Assembly (NCBI RefSeq): GCF_026239675.1
Contig: NZ_JAPIVQ010000002.1
Location: forward strand, 434,001-498,000
Direction of reading: 5' to 3'
Length of the DNA: 64,000 bases
Source of the DNA: Pedobacter sp. PLR
Lineage (GTDB): Bacteria; Bacteroidota; Bacteroidia; Sphingobacteriales; Sphingobacteriaceae
The position numbers were made by a program, and so were the translations under genes. Every line of letters starts with the position of its first letter. The first letter of the stretch is position 1. Below, one piece after another: positions 44,556 through 53,323 of the stretch. The notes beneath the pieces are model-generated. The model searched no databases. It saw only the letters and a list, made by a program, of their open reading frames with translations, and had not been told where the DNA came from.

Positions 44556-45668
44556 TTATTTAGAATACTTGAAATCGTGGTTTTTCTCGATGTTCAGCAA
44601 TGAATGATAAATCAGGCTGATCACGTTGTCTACATCTTCTTTATGAATCATTTCTACCGTAGTGTGCATATAGCGCAATGGCAGAGAGATTAAAGCAGAA
44701 GGAACGCCGCCGTTAGAATAGGCAAATGCATCCGTATCGGTACCCGTAGACCTTGATGAAGCCTGACGCTGGAATGGAATGTCATTCTTTTCTGCGGTTT
44801 TAATCAGTAATTTATTCAGGTTGGTTTGTACTGCTGGTGCATAAGAAACTACTGGTCCTTTGCCACAAGCTAAATCTCCTTGTGTAATTTTATTGATCAT
44901 CGGTGTGCTGGTGTCGTGTGTAACATCTGTAACGATGGCTACATGAGGTTTAATCCTGTGCGCGATCATTTCCGCACCGCGCAAACCAATCTCTTCCTGC
45001 ACGGAGTTAACGATGTATAAAGCGAAAGGAAGTTTTTGTTTGTTTTCTTTTAACAAACGTGCAACTTCTGCAATCATGAAACCACCAGCTCTGTTGTCTA
45101 AAGCTCTTCCCACATAATAACGGTCGTTTAGCACCATGAATTCGTCTTCATAAGTGATCACACAACCAACATGGACGCCTAATGCTTCTACTTCATCCTT
45201 AGTCGTACAGCCACAGTCAAGGAAAATATTTTTTAATGCCGGAGCTTCTTCTTTTTCACCGTTTCTGGTGTGAATTGCCGGCCATCCGAATACTGCTTTC
45301 ACCATTCCTTTATCGGTATGGATGTTTACTCTTTTCGATGGAGCAATCTGGTGGTCAGATCCACCATTGCGGATCACATAGATTAAGCCTTCAGGAGTAA
45401 TGTAGTTTACAAACCATGAAATTTCATCAGCATGTGCTTCGATAACTACCCTGTATTCTGCTTTAGGGTTGATTACACCTACTGCAGTACCGTAATTGTC
45501 GATGAAACTTTCGTCGATATAAGGTTTCAGATAATCTAACCATAACTTCTGACCAGGATATTCAAAGCCAGTTGGCGATGGATTATTGATATATTCTTCA
45601 AAAAATTGGAGTGACTTTTTAGTAACTACAGAAACGTGTTTCTGTTTATCGTCTTTCTTTTTTGTCAT
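44556..45668 (-). CDS. M42-family metallopeptidase
   Basis: A 370-aa cytosolic aminopeptidase of the M42 (FrvX/PepA-like glutamyl aminopeptidase) family. Metal-site residues are visible: EAHADEISW (His and Asp), RALDNRAGGF (bridging Asp), VQEEIGLRGAEM (catalytic Glu pair) and VTDVTHDTSTP (Asp). A short Lys-rich N-terminal extension precedes. M42 enzymes form large tetrahedral particles that degrade peptides. It is followed on the minus strand by the HerA-like gene after a terminator. Confidence 0.9.
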   Translation of the reverse strand: MTKKKDDKQKHVSVVTKKSLQFFEEYINNPSPTGFEYPGQKLWLDYLKPYIDESFIDNYGTAVGVINPKAEYRVVIEAHADEISWFVNYITPEGLIYVIRNGGSDHQIAPSKRVNIHTDKGMVKAVFGWPAIHTRNGEKEEAPALKNIFLDCGCTTKDEVEALGVHVGCVITYEDEFMVLNDRYYVGRALDNRAGGFMIAEVARLLKENKQKLPFALYIVNSVQEEIGLRGAEMIAHRIKPHVAIVTDVTHDTSTPMINKITQGDLACGKGPVVSYAPAVQTNLNKLLIKTAEKNDIPFQRQASSRSTGTDTDAFAYSNGGVPSALISLPLRYMHTTVEMIHKEDVDNVISLIYHSLLNIEKNHDFKYSK

Positions 45669-45748
45669 TTAATGTTTCTTTAAAACGTATAATAAGCTGT
45701 GTTTTGCTTTACCTGAACAAATATATAAACTAGGCGGGAAGCAACAAG

Positions 45749-46168
45749 TTAATTGTTGAGTTGTAACTGCATGATGACAAATTCCAGGTCGGATTTGGAG
45801 AAGTGCTTGTCGGTTTCTACAAAGCCAAACTTCGCATAAAAAGGCATAGCGGTACTACGGGCATTGCACCATAGCATCGTGGCTCCCAAAGCAGTCACAT
45901 AACTGATCAGGTGTTGGAGTAGGAAGCTGCCATAGCCTTTGTCCTGATATTCAGGAAGCGTAGCAAACTTCCTGAACTGATAAACGGCTTCTTCATTGAA
46001 TAGCGAGACTACGGAAACCAGCTGATCAGCAGCAAATAAACCAAAATGGATGCCATCAGCATCATTTTCCAGCTTTACTGCGTCATAAGGATGATCCGGA
46101 TACATCGCTGTATGCCTGATTCGCCAGGTAAGATCGGGTCTGATTTGTTCTATATGGGTATTTTCCAT
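45749..46168 (-). CDS. GNAT family N-acetyltransferase
   Basis: A 139-aa protein with the acetyl-CoA binding core: QFRKFATLPEYQDKGYGSFL (the Q/RxxGxG/A signature is degenerate as QDKGYG) and a C-terminal MPFYAKFGFVETDKHF strand-helix. The substrate is unknown. It starts 5 nt after the MFS gene stop, so the two are in one minus-strand operon with pccB. Confidence 0.85.
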   Translation of the reverse strand: MENTHIEQIRPDLTWRIRHTAMYPDHPYDAVKLENDADGIHFGLFAADQLVSVVSLFNEEAVYQFRKFATLPEYQDKGYGSFLLQHLISYVTALGATMLWCNARSTAMPFYAKFGFVETDKHFSKSDLEFVIMQLQLNN

Positions 46169-46173
46169 GGGGC

Positions 46174-47337
46174 TTAACTTTTAACCGTATTGCTGTTAAA
46201 TTTATAAATACAGATGTTGAGTAATATTACCGCCGTTGTTCCAAGGCAAAATAAAGGCCATTGTCCTTCATCCCATAACCATAATCCAATTGCGGAGCCT
46301 ACCGAAGCACCCACAAAGCTGACTGACATAAATACCGTATTGAGGCGGTTCCGCGCTTCCGGTACCAAGGCATAAATCCGGGTTTGGTTGGTCACATGAA
46401 TCGCCTGCTGTCCGATATCGATGAAAATAATCCCTGTTATAAATAGGTAGAGCTGACTTCCGGTAAAGTAAAAAGCAACAATGCTGATGACTTGTAAAAT
46501 CAGACCGGTCAAAATGTTTCTACGTGGATTTTTGCCACTGCTTAGCTTGCCAACTAATGGCGCAGCTAATGCCCCGGCAGCGCCGGCAATCCCAAACAAG
46601 CCGATTTGCATCGTTTGAAAGTTGAAGGGTGGGTTGGCTAAAAACAACACCATGGTTGTCCAGAATGCGCTGAGCACAGCAAAAGCCAGGAAATTAATCA
46701 TGGAAGCCTCCCGCAGTACCGGTTCTGTTTTCACATAATTCCACATGGAAGCCATTAATTCCCGGTAAGTTCCTTTAAAAGAAGGCAGGCTGAGTGGAAA
46801 ACGTTTTGCCATGAGAATCATCAATAAGGCACAGATGCCGGCGGCGATAAAATACATCGTTCTCCAGCCCCATAAAAAACCGACACTGCCGCTGATGGAT
46901 CTGGAAGCCAGAATTCCGATCAGTAAACCACTGGTAATGATACCTATCGTTTCTCCGCGTTTTTCGTCGGAACTTAGATTGGCTGCCATTGGCAAGATTA
47001 ATTGCGGAACGACAGAACTTGCGCCAATAAGCACACTGGCGATTTGCAGCAATAAAAAACTATGCGACATCGCGGCAAGTAATAACGATACCACAGCCAG
47101 TCCGGTAATTATTAATATTTGTTTCCGGCGTTCAAACATATCGCCAAGCGGCACCACTAAAAACAAACCCAGTGCATAACCTGCCTGGGTAAGGTAAGTG
47201 ATCATACCGGCATGGCTTTCCGTTAAATTAAACTCGCTGGCCACCAGGATCACCAGTGGTTGACAATAATAGATGTTTGCTACAATCAGGCCGGTACAAA
47301 AAGCCATGAGGACGACATCTGTACGACTCAATTTCAT
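46174..47337 (-). CDS. MFS transporter
   Basis: A 387-aa inner-membrane protein with twelve predicted helices in two six-helix halves. VIVANIYYCQPLVILVASEF is typical of the YgaY/NreB-like MFS subgroup, and the loop 2-3 signature appears as GDMFERRKQILI. Substrate unknown. The start at 47337 (MKLSRTDVV) is used; an earlier Met would overlap the pccB coding end. It follows the pccB stop by 1 nt and is followed by a GNAT gene, suggesting co-expression. Confidence 0.87.
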   Translation of the reverse strand: MKLSRTDVVLMAFCTGLIVANIYYCQPLVILVASEFNLTESHAGMITYLTQAGYALGLFLVVPLGDMFERRKQILIITGLAVVSLLLAAMSHSFLLLQIASVLIGASSVVPQLILPMAANLSSDEKRGETIGIITSGLLIGILASRSISGSVGFLWGWRTMYFIAAGICALLMILMAKRFPLSLPSFKGTYRELMASMWNYVKTEPVLREASMINFLAFAVLSAFWTTMVLFLANPPFNFQTMQIGLFGIAGAAGALAAPLVGKLSSGKNPRRNILTGLILQVISIVAFYFTGSQLYLFITGIIFIDIGQQAIHVTNQTRIYALVPEARNRLNTVFMSVSFVGASVGSAIGLWLWDEGQWPLFCLGTTAVILLNICIYKFNSNTVKS

Positions 47338-47338
47338 T

Positions 47339-48880
47339 TTATAAAGGTATATTTCCGTGTTTTCTGCGTGGTGCATTGACCACTTTATTTTCCAGCATTT
47401 TAAATGCTTTGATCAATTTTATTCTCGTTTGCGCAGGCTCAATCACCTCATCTACAAAACCACGTTCTGCGGCGCGGTAAGGATTGGCAAAAGTATCAGA
47501 ATAAAGTTTTTCTTTTTCCAGCCATTTTTCTTCCGGGTTTTCTGCAGTGCTGATTTCTTTCTTAAAAATAATTTCAGCAGCTCCTTTAGCACCCATTACC
47601 GCAATTTCGGCAGTAGGCCAGGCATAGTTCATATCCGCACCAATATGTTTGGAATTCATTACGTCATAGGCGCCACCATAAGCTTTTCTGGTGATTACCG
47701 TAATACGAGGAACCGTTGCTTCGCTAAAGGCATATAATAATTTTGCGCCGTTATTGATGATGCCATTCCATTCCTGATCGGTGCCCGGAAGGAAGCCAGG
47801 TACATCTTCAAATACCAGCAAAGGGATGTTGAAGCAATCACAAAAGCGAACAAAACGTGCCGCTTTAGTGGAAGCATGATTGTCTAATACACCAGCAAGG
47901 TAGGCGGGCTGATTGGCCACAATACCAATACTTTTTCCTGCCAGACGCGCAAAGCCAACCACAATATTTTCTGCATATTCTCTGTGTACTTCCAAAAAGC
48001 TGTTCGCATCCATCACCTCATCAATCACGCTTCTCGCATCGTAAGGCTGATTTGCATTGACAGGCATCAGGGTATTTAAAGAAATACGCTCTTCATTTGT
48101 AGCTTCATAAGGAAGCGAAGCAGGTGTTTCTTCACAATTCTGAGGCATATAGCTCAGTAATCTTTTAACATGGTTGATGGCATCCAGCTCATTGGCACAG
48201 GCAAAATGCGTGACTCCGGATTTGGTGGCATGGGTAGTTGCGCCGCCTAGCTCTTCGGAAGTAACGATTTCATGTGTCACCGTTTTTACCACATTGGGGC
48301 CGGTTACAAACATATATGAAGTGTTTTCTACCATCAATATGAAATCTGTGATGGCAGGAGAGTATACTGCTCCACCAGCGCAAGGCCCCATAATGGCAGA
48401 CAATTGTGGGATTACCCCCGAGGCCTGTACATTCCTGTAAAAAATGTCTGCATAACCACCAAGCGAAACGACACCTTCCTGAATACGTGCGCCACCACTA
48501 TCGTTTAAGCCGATTACCGGTGCCCCATTTTTCATGGCCATATCCATAATCTTACAGATCTTTTCGGCATGAGTTTCTGAAAGTGAGCCGCCAAAAACAG
48601 TAAAATCCTGCGAGAATACATAGACGAGACGACCATTGATATTTCCGTATCCCGTCACCACACCATCACCTGGGTATATTTCTTTTTCCATGCCAAAATC
48701 GGTGCTTCTATGAGTTACCAACATGCCGATTTCTTCAAAAGAGTTCTCATCCATTAAGAAATGAATCCTTTCCCTTGCGGTCAGTTTTCCTTTTTTATGC
48801 TGGCTTTCGATTCTTGCTGCTCCACCACCGGTATGGGCTTGTTTAACTTTATCCTGAAGTAACTCGATTTTGGTTTTCAT
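47339..48880 (-). CDS. pccB: Acyl-CoA carboxylase beta subunit (propionyl/methylcrotonyl type)
   Basis: A 513-aa carboxyltransferase. The N- and C-lobes of the crotonase-like fold are complete. [14 protein letters not shown] and [16 protein letters not shown] form the acyl-CoA oxyanion holes, and [20 protein letters not shown] shapes the biotin site. The likely reaction is carboxylation of propionyl-CoA in the catabolism of odd-chain or branched substrates; related acyl-CoAs cannot be excluded. The biotin carboxylase/carrier subunit is not in the window, so the holoenzyme partner must be elsewhere. It heads a pccB-MFS-GNAT operon. Confidence 0.9.
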   Translation of the reverse strand: MKTKIELLQDKVKQAHTGGGAARIESQHKKGKLTARERIHFLMDENSFEEIGMLVTHRSTDFGMEKEIYPGDGVVTGYGNINGRLVYVFSQDFTVFGGSLSETHAEKICKIMDMAMKNGAPVIGLNDSGGARIQEGVVSLGGYADIFYRNVQASGVIPQLSAIMGPCAGGAVYSPAITDFILMVENTSYMFVTGPNVVKTVTHEIVTSEELGGATTHATKSGVTHFACANELDAINHVKRLLSYMPQNCEETPASLPYEATNEERISLNTLMPVNANQPYDARSVIDEVMDANSFLEVHREYAENIVVGFARLAGKSIGIVANQPAYLAGVLDNHASTKAARFVRFCDCFNIPLLVFEDVPGFLPGTDQEWNGIINNGAKLLYAFSEATVPRITVITRKAYGGAYDVMNSKHIGADMNYAWPTAEIAVMGAKGAAEIIFKKEISTAENPEEKWLEKEKLYSDTFANPYRAAERGFVDEVIEPAQTRIKLIKAFKMLENKVVNAPRRKHGNIPL

Positions 48881-48937
48881 TAGAATATATTTGGTTTTTC
48901 TATGGTTGATTGTCTTTTTGATTTGCCCGGAAAATAC

Positions 48938-48983
48938 AATCTCAGTTAAATGTAGATTTTAAGGTCATCATTTAACTGAGATT
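48938..48983. repeat. Perfect 15-bp inverted repeat between pccB and the porin gene
   Basis: AATCTCAGTTAAATG (48938-48952) and CATTTAACTGAGATT (48969-48983) are perfect arms around a 16-nt loop. On the minus strand it follows the porin gene and a moderately T-rich stretch comes after, so it could be a weak terminator, or an operator upstream of pccB. Confidence 0.55.
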
Positions 48984-49032
48984 CCGCTATAATGATTTCG
49001 TAAAATAGCAATATTTATTAAATAGATCCTAA

Positions 49033-50271
49033 TTACCAGCGATACTGTAAGCGCGCAGTAAATACGTCATCTTTAATGTCTTTGGTGTATTGAGGCAGTT
49101 GTGTATCATCATTAACTACATGTTCATTATATACGGTCAACTTTAAACGTCCGTTCATCGTGTAAGTAAGGCCATAACCCAGTGTACTAAACTTAATATC
49201 TCCGGCAGTGGTATTGCTGTTTGGCGCACCAATTTCGTTTTCAGACACATGAATATTTGGGTCGTAAACATCGTAAGCAAGCAAAGCATTGAACTTAGAT
49301 TTTCCAATTCTCTGTGTTAACCAGAAATAATATCCATTAAAATCACGCAGGTAAAGGTCTGTTTTTGGCTGAGCAGAGAAACTCATGCTGGCAGCAGGAC
49401 CTGTAATATCTGAAGAACTGGCCACTCCTGGTTGTTTTCCGGCTACATATTCTGCTTTAAACAAAGTGGTACCAAAAGAATTGTCATACTGTAGCTGCAG
49501 GTTTGCGCCATAATAATCGCGGTTTGCATAGTCATTTACATGACCAGGATTAGTGTCTTTGACATAACCATTGCCATTTCTGACAAAAAACGTCTCTGTG
49601 TCACTACGTACGTAGCCTTTATAGTAGGAAGTACCAAAACCCAGGTGTAATTTTTTATTGGAAAGGCTGTCAAATTTGAAACCTAAGTTGGCCACAATAT
49701 CTTTTTTGGAATCGTAGTCTCTGGCCGTTAATCCGCTACCATTGATCACTGCAATATCAGCGGTTAAGAAGCTTAATGGCTTGTAGTCAGGCTTAAATGT
49801 AATCATAGCACCAAGGTCACGTTCTCTTGGCATTAGCGTTTGAAAAACCCTTGCACGCTCCGGAAAGTCCCTGTATCCTGAAGAATAAACGATAGAATAG
49901 CCAAATGGGCGGTTAAACAAACCTGCGGTAAAAAGAAACTGTTTGCTGTCTTCCTGGTGAAGCTGAATAAAAGCATCCATCAACTGTACGCCATTCTGTG
50001 TGGCATCAATCTGGAACACAATACTCGAGTATTTATCGGCACGGTCAATCTTCAACCGGCCTCTTCTGATCATAAAACGGGAATCAGAATTCTTCGTGAA
50101 ATCTCCTCCGGAAAAAGAATTGATTCCCGCCGATTCGGCCCACTGGAACTGTGTTTGAAGGTATCCGGTGATGTTTATTTCATGCGGAGCATAAGAAGAG
50201 GGGGCGTTATTGCTTTGCGCCAGAATCGAGAAAGGAGCCAGCATGACGATGAATAGTAATAATTTTCTCAT
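49033..50271 (-). CDS. Outer-membrane porin (OprO/OprP family)
   Basis: A 412-aa protein with a signal peptide (about 1-18, ending LAQSNN) and alternating beta-strand sequence throughout. It ends in the outer-membrane consensus (VFTARLQYRW, terminal aromatic residue). NITGYLQTQFQWAE, RFMIRRGRLKIDRADKYSS and PFGYSIVYSSGYRDFPERAR are typical of phosphate/anion-selective porins. It is divergent from the small protein-SulP-carbonic anhydrase genes, a context that fits anion passage, but its ion choice is untested. Confidence 0.85.
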   Translation of the reverse strand: MRKLLLFIVMLAPFSILAQSNNAPSSYAPHEINITGYLQTQFQWAESAGINSFSGGDFTKNSDSRFMIRRGRLKIDRADKYSSIVFQIDATQNGVQLMDAFIQLHQEDSKQFLFTAGLFNRPFGYSIVYSSGYRDFPERARVFQTLMPRERDLGAMITFKPDYKPLSFLTADIAVINGSGLTARDYDSKKDIVANLGFKFDSLSNKKLHLGFGTSYYKGYVRSDTETFFVRNGNGYVKDTNPGHVNDYANRDYYGANLQLQYDNSFGTTLFKAEYVAGKQPGVASSSDITGPAASMSFSAQPKTDLYLRDFNGYYFWLTQRIGKSKFNALLAYDVYDPNIHVSENEIGAPNSNTTAGDIKFSTLGYGLTYTMNGRLKLTVYNEHVVNDDTQLPQYTKDIKDDVFTARLQYRW

Positions 50272-50408
50272 GAATTAGATAAGAGGATTTTGAGCTGCCT
50301 AAATTACGGTTAATGCTTCATTTTTCTATGAAAAAGCATTGTTTTTAAATTTAATTCCTTGTTTTTGAGTGGAATACAAGCGAAATTACATTTTTTTTAC
50401 ATGACAAT

Positions 50409-50440
50409 TTGCTAGTTGGGCATTTTTGGAGCTATTTTTG
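50409..50440 (+). promoter_or_regulatory. Promoter of the small protein-SulP-carbonic anhydrase genes
   Basis: TTG at 50409-50411, 21 nt, TATTTTTG at 50433-50440. Transcription should begin near 50446, within the palindrome described next. Confidence 0.6.
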
Positions 50441-50441
50441 A

Positions 50442-50453
50442 ACAGTTAACTGT
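50442..50453. promoter_or_regulatory. Palindrome at the predicted start site, possible operator
   Basis: ACAGTTAACTGT is a perfect 12-nt palindrome starting 1 nt after the -7 box. A dimeric repressor bound here would cover the start site. No regulator gene lies next to it, so this stays a suggestion. Confidence 0.35.
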
Positions 50454-50483
50454 GAAGAATTAATAATAAACTAAATAAACAGA

Positions 50484-50825
50484 ATGTCAGTACGGAAATA
50501 CCGTCTTTTAATCATCATTACCTTTTTAGGCATCTTTTGCGTAAAGATGATGATTTCCGGCGCACCCGTATTTTTTAGCGATATCCAAAAAGAAAGCATT
50601 CAACTGGTGATCTTGCAGATCGAAGTTGAGCATAGTGCGGACGGTGATAGTGGTAAAGCTAAAGTGAATCTTCTGGATTATAAAATGATCTCTTCTCATT
50701 ACACTATGGACTTTAATGCTGTGCTCAGTCATTTCGGTATCAGCAACAGTTATATAGATCATTTTAAACGGCATGTAGATCCTTTTCATCCATCCGTACC
50801 GACCCCACCTCCAAACCTGTGCTAA
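50484..50825 (+). CDS. Small unknown membrane-anchored protein upstream of SulP
   Basis: A 113-aa protein of unknown family. One N-terminal membrane segment (about 7-27) leads into a 60-residue soluble part (SIQLVILQIEVEHSADGDSG). The end is unusual: His-containing and Pro-rich, finishing HPSVPTPPPNLC with a terminal Cys. The codon usage looks like neighbouring genes. It has its own promoter and lies 79 nt before sulP, so a role with the anion transporter or carbonic anhydrase is possible, but nothing in the sequence proves it. Confidence 0.65.
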   Translation: MSVRKYRLLIIITFLGIFCVKMMISGAPVFFSDIQKESIQLVILQIEVEHSADGDSGKAKVNLLDYKMISSHYTMDFNAVLSHFGISNSYIDHFKRHVDPFHPSVPTPPPNLC

Positions 50826-50904
50826 ACTAGTAGTACAATTAAACCCTTACAGGGATAGCTGTGCAATTTTTTAAATTAGTTTACAAGAATTAAAACATTG
50901 TTTT

Positions 50905-52509
50905 ATGCAAAATGGTAACTCAATCTTTTCAAGATTGGAAGTGAAGAAGTATATATTAAAAAAGAACTTAAAGCGTGATTTGCCATCCAGTATCGTGGTG
51001 TTTTTGGTGGCATTGCCTTTATGTTTGGGTGTGGCCCTGGCCTCAGGAGCACCGTTATTTGCCGGTTTAGTAACCGGTATCGTGGGAGGTATTGTAGTTG
51101 CAAGTCTTAGTGGTTCTCAATTGAGTGTGAGTGGTCCTGCCGCAGGACTTACCGCAATCGTGCTTGGCGCGATTGGTCAGCTAGGCGGTTATCAAACATT
51201 TTTATTAGCCGTAGTGCTGGCAGGTGCCATGCAGATCGTATTAGGCTTGCTGAAAGGCGGAATGATCGGTAACTATTTCCCCTCCAGTGTAATTGAAGGG
51301 ATGTTAGCAGCGATTGGGGTAACCTTAATCCTGAAACAACTCCCTCATGCTTTAGGTGTAGATTCAGATTTTTTTGGGGATCAGAGTTTTTTCCAGGGAG
51401 ACAACCAAAACACGTTTTCTGCTATAGGAAATGCGCTTAATCATTTTACACTAGCCGCGATTGTGATCAGTGGACTCTCTATTGCAGTGCTGTTGTACTG
51501 GCCGAAGTTGAAAAAAGTAAATGTAATTCCTGCACCACTGGTAGTGGTAGCTTTAGGTATTATACTAAGTATCGCCTTCCAGGGAACAGGATATGCATTG
51601 AATGCCACGCAAATGGTGGAAATTCCAGTGGTTAACGGATGGTCAGATTTGACCAGCTTATTTACCATGCCTAATTTCTCTGCCATTACAGATAGCAAAG
51701 TATGGGTTGTTGCTGCAACAATTGCAGTAGTTGCCAGTTTAGAAACTTTACTAAGTATTGAGGCGGTAGATAAAATCGACCCGATCAAAAGAACATCTCC
51801 AACAAACAGAGAGCTATTAGCTCAGGGTGTAGGTAATATGGCCAGTGGTATGTTGGGTGGTTTACCTCTAACTTCCGTGATAGTAAGGAGTTCCGCAAAC
51901 GTAAATGCAGGAGGAAGAACTAAAATGTCTGCGATTTTTCATGGCGTTTGGTTACTTTTGTCTTTCTTATTTATTCCGGGTGTGATCAATATGATTCCTT
52001 TAGCCTGTTTGGCAGCCATCTTATTGGTAACCGGTTATAAATTAACACGTATTGCTTTATTCCAACATATGTATCATAAAGGCTGGGACCAGTTTGTACC
52101 GTTTGTGATCACGATTATAGCCGTGTTACTGACCGACCTTTTAAAAGGTGTGGCCGTAGGGATGGTATTTTCCATCTTCTACCTGTTACGTACCAACATG
52201 CGTAATCCATATTTTTACAAAATTCAGGAAGAAGGAAATAAGAAAAATCTTCGCATTAAATTAGCGGAAGAGGTTTCATTCTTAAATAAAGCAGCGATTC
52301 AGGTGATGCTGAACAATATCCCTAAAGAAACAACTGTCATTATCGATGGAACAAATTCCCGATATATTGATCCCGATGTGTTGGAAACGATTTTCAACTT
52401 TAAGCACAACGCTTTTACCAAAGGAACAATAGTGATATTAGAGAACATTAAAAAACAATATACTGTACCAAAATTGGACAGTAAAATCATAGAAGAAATT
52501 AATAACTAG
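50905..52509 (+). CDS. SulP-family inorganic anion transporter
   Basis: A 534-aa membrane transporter. The hydrophobic core (about 25-435) contains PSSIVVFLVALPLCLGVALA and the SulP helix-3 region GSQLSVSGPAAGLTAIV; PLTSVIVRSSANVNAGGRTK is also characteristic. A cytosolic STAS domain follows (about 445-530, IDGTNSRYIDPDVLE). SulP proteins move sulfate, bicarbonate or related anions. The carbonic anhydrase gene 6 nt downstream argues for bicarbonate, as in marine and host-associated SulP-CA pairs; sulfate cannot be ruled out. Confidence 0.9.
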   Translation: MQNGNSIFSRLEVKKYILKKNLKRDLPSSIVVFLVALPLCLGVALASGAPLFAGLVTGIVGGIVVASLSGSQLSVSGPAAGLTAIVLGAIGQLGGYQTFLLAVVLAGAMQIVLGLLKGGMIGNYFPSSVIEGMLAAIGVTLILKQLPHALGVDSDFFGDQSFFQGDNQNTFSAIGNALNHFTLAAIVISGLSIAVLLYWPKLKKVNVIPAPLVVVALGIILSIAFQGTGYALNATQMVEIPVVNGWSDLTSLFTMPNFSAITDSKVWVVAATIAVVASLETLLSIEAVDKIDPIKRTSPTNRELLAQGVGNMASGMLGGLPLTSVIVRSSANVNAGGRTKMSAIFHGVWLLLSFLFIPGVINMIPLACLAAILLVTGYKLTRIALFQHMYHKGWDQFVPFVITIIAVLLTDLLKGVAVGMVFSIFYLLRTNMRNPYFYKIQEEGNKKNLRIKLAEEVSFLNKAAIQVMLNNIPKETTVIIDGTNSRYIDPDVLETIFNFKHNAFTKGTIVILENIKKQYTVPKLDSKIIEEINN

Positions 52510-52515
52510 ATTATT

Positions 52516-53196
52516 ATGTGCGCAAAATTAGAAAAACAAGATAGCAATCAAATTACATACGAAGGATTATTACAAGGAAACAAAGACTGGGTGGCTTCCA
52601 CTTTAGCAGAGGATCCTAAATACTTTGAGCGTTTATCTGCCGGACAAAAACCTCCGATCCTTTGGATTGGTTGTTCCGATAGTCGTGTTCCGGCAAACCA
52701 GATCACGAATACCAACCCTGGTGATATCTTTGTACACCGTAACATTGCCAATGTGGTAGTGCATACCGATATGAACATGTTAAGTGTTCTTGATTATGCG
52801 GTCAATGTATTAGAAGTAGAACACGTAATTGTTTGTGGTCACTACGGCTGTGGCGGGGTAGAAGCTGCCATGGGTAATAAACAATATGGAATTATCGACA
52901 ACTGGTTGAGAAACATTAAGGATACTTATAGATTGCATTACCATGAACTGGACATGATCTCTGATAAAAAGAAGAGAAGCGAAAGATTAGTGGAGCTGAA
53001 TGTAATTGAAGGTGTTTTTAACCTGACTAAAACCTCTATCGTTCAGAACAGATGGTCTAATGGTAAGAAGCTAAGCCTTCATGGTTGGGCTTATAGCCTT
53101 GAAAATGGCTTTATTTCAGATCTTGGTGTTACTTGTGACAACAACAGTAATATGAATTCTGTCTTCAGAATGGATGGAATTGATAAAGCTAAATAA
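52516..53196 (+). CDS. can: Beta-class carbonic anhydrase
   Basis: A 226-aa enzyme interconverting CO2 and bicarbonate. The zinc ligands Cys53, His109 and Cys112 and the catalytic Asp55-Arg57 dyad (CSDSR) are all present, with VIVCGHYGCGGVEAAMG around the second half. It has no signal peptide, so it is cytosolic. Co-transcription with the SulP gene suggests it keeps imported bicarbonate or CO2 available for carboxylation reactions. Confidence 0.94.
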   Translation: MCAKLEKQDSNQITYEGLLQGNKDWVASTLAEDPKYFERLSAGQKPPILWIGCSDSRVPANQITNTNPGDIFVHRNIANVVVHTDMNMLSVLDYAVNVLEVEHVIVCGHYGCGGVEAAMGNKQYGIIDNWLRNIKDTYRLHYHELDMISDKKKRSERLVELNVIEGVFNLTKTSIVQNRWSNGKKLSLHGWAYSLENGFISDLGVTCDNNSNMNSVFRMDGIDKAK

Positions 53197-53240
53197 TTAA
53201 TGATGATATAACAGGCTGTGATAAGCAGCCATCTTCAACC

Positions 53241-53276
53241 AAAAAGCGGAGGATCCTTTCAGGACCTCCGCTTTTT
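53241..53276 (+). terminator. Terminator of the SulP-carbonic anhydrase operon
   Basis: AAAAAGCGGAGG (53241-53252) pairs with CCTCCGCTTTTT (53265-53276), with an inner TCCT/AGGA extension and a bulged A. A strong intrinsic terminator. Confidence 0.9.
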
Positions 53277-53323
53277 ACGTATATCAGAATTGATCTGCTG
53301 ATCAATTCGTTCTTATCAGATGA

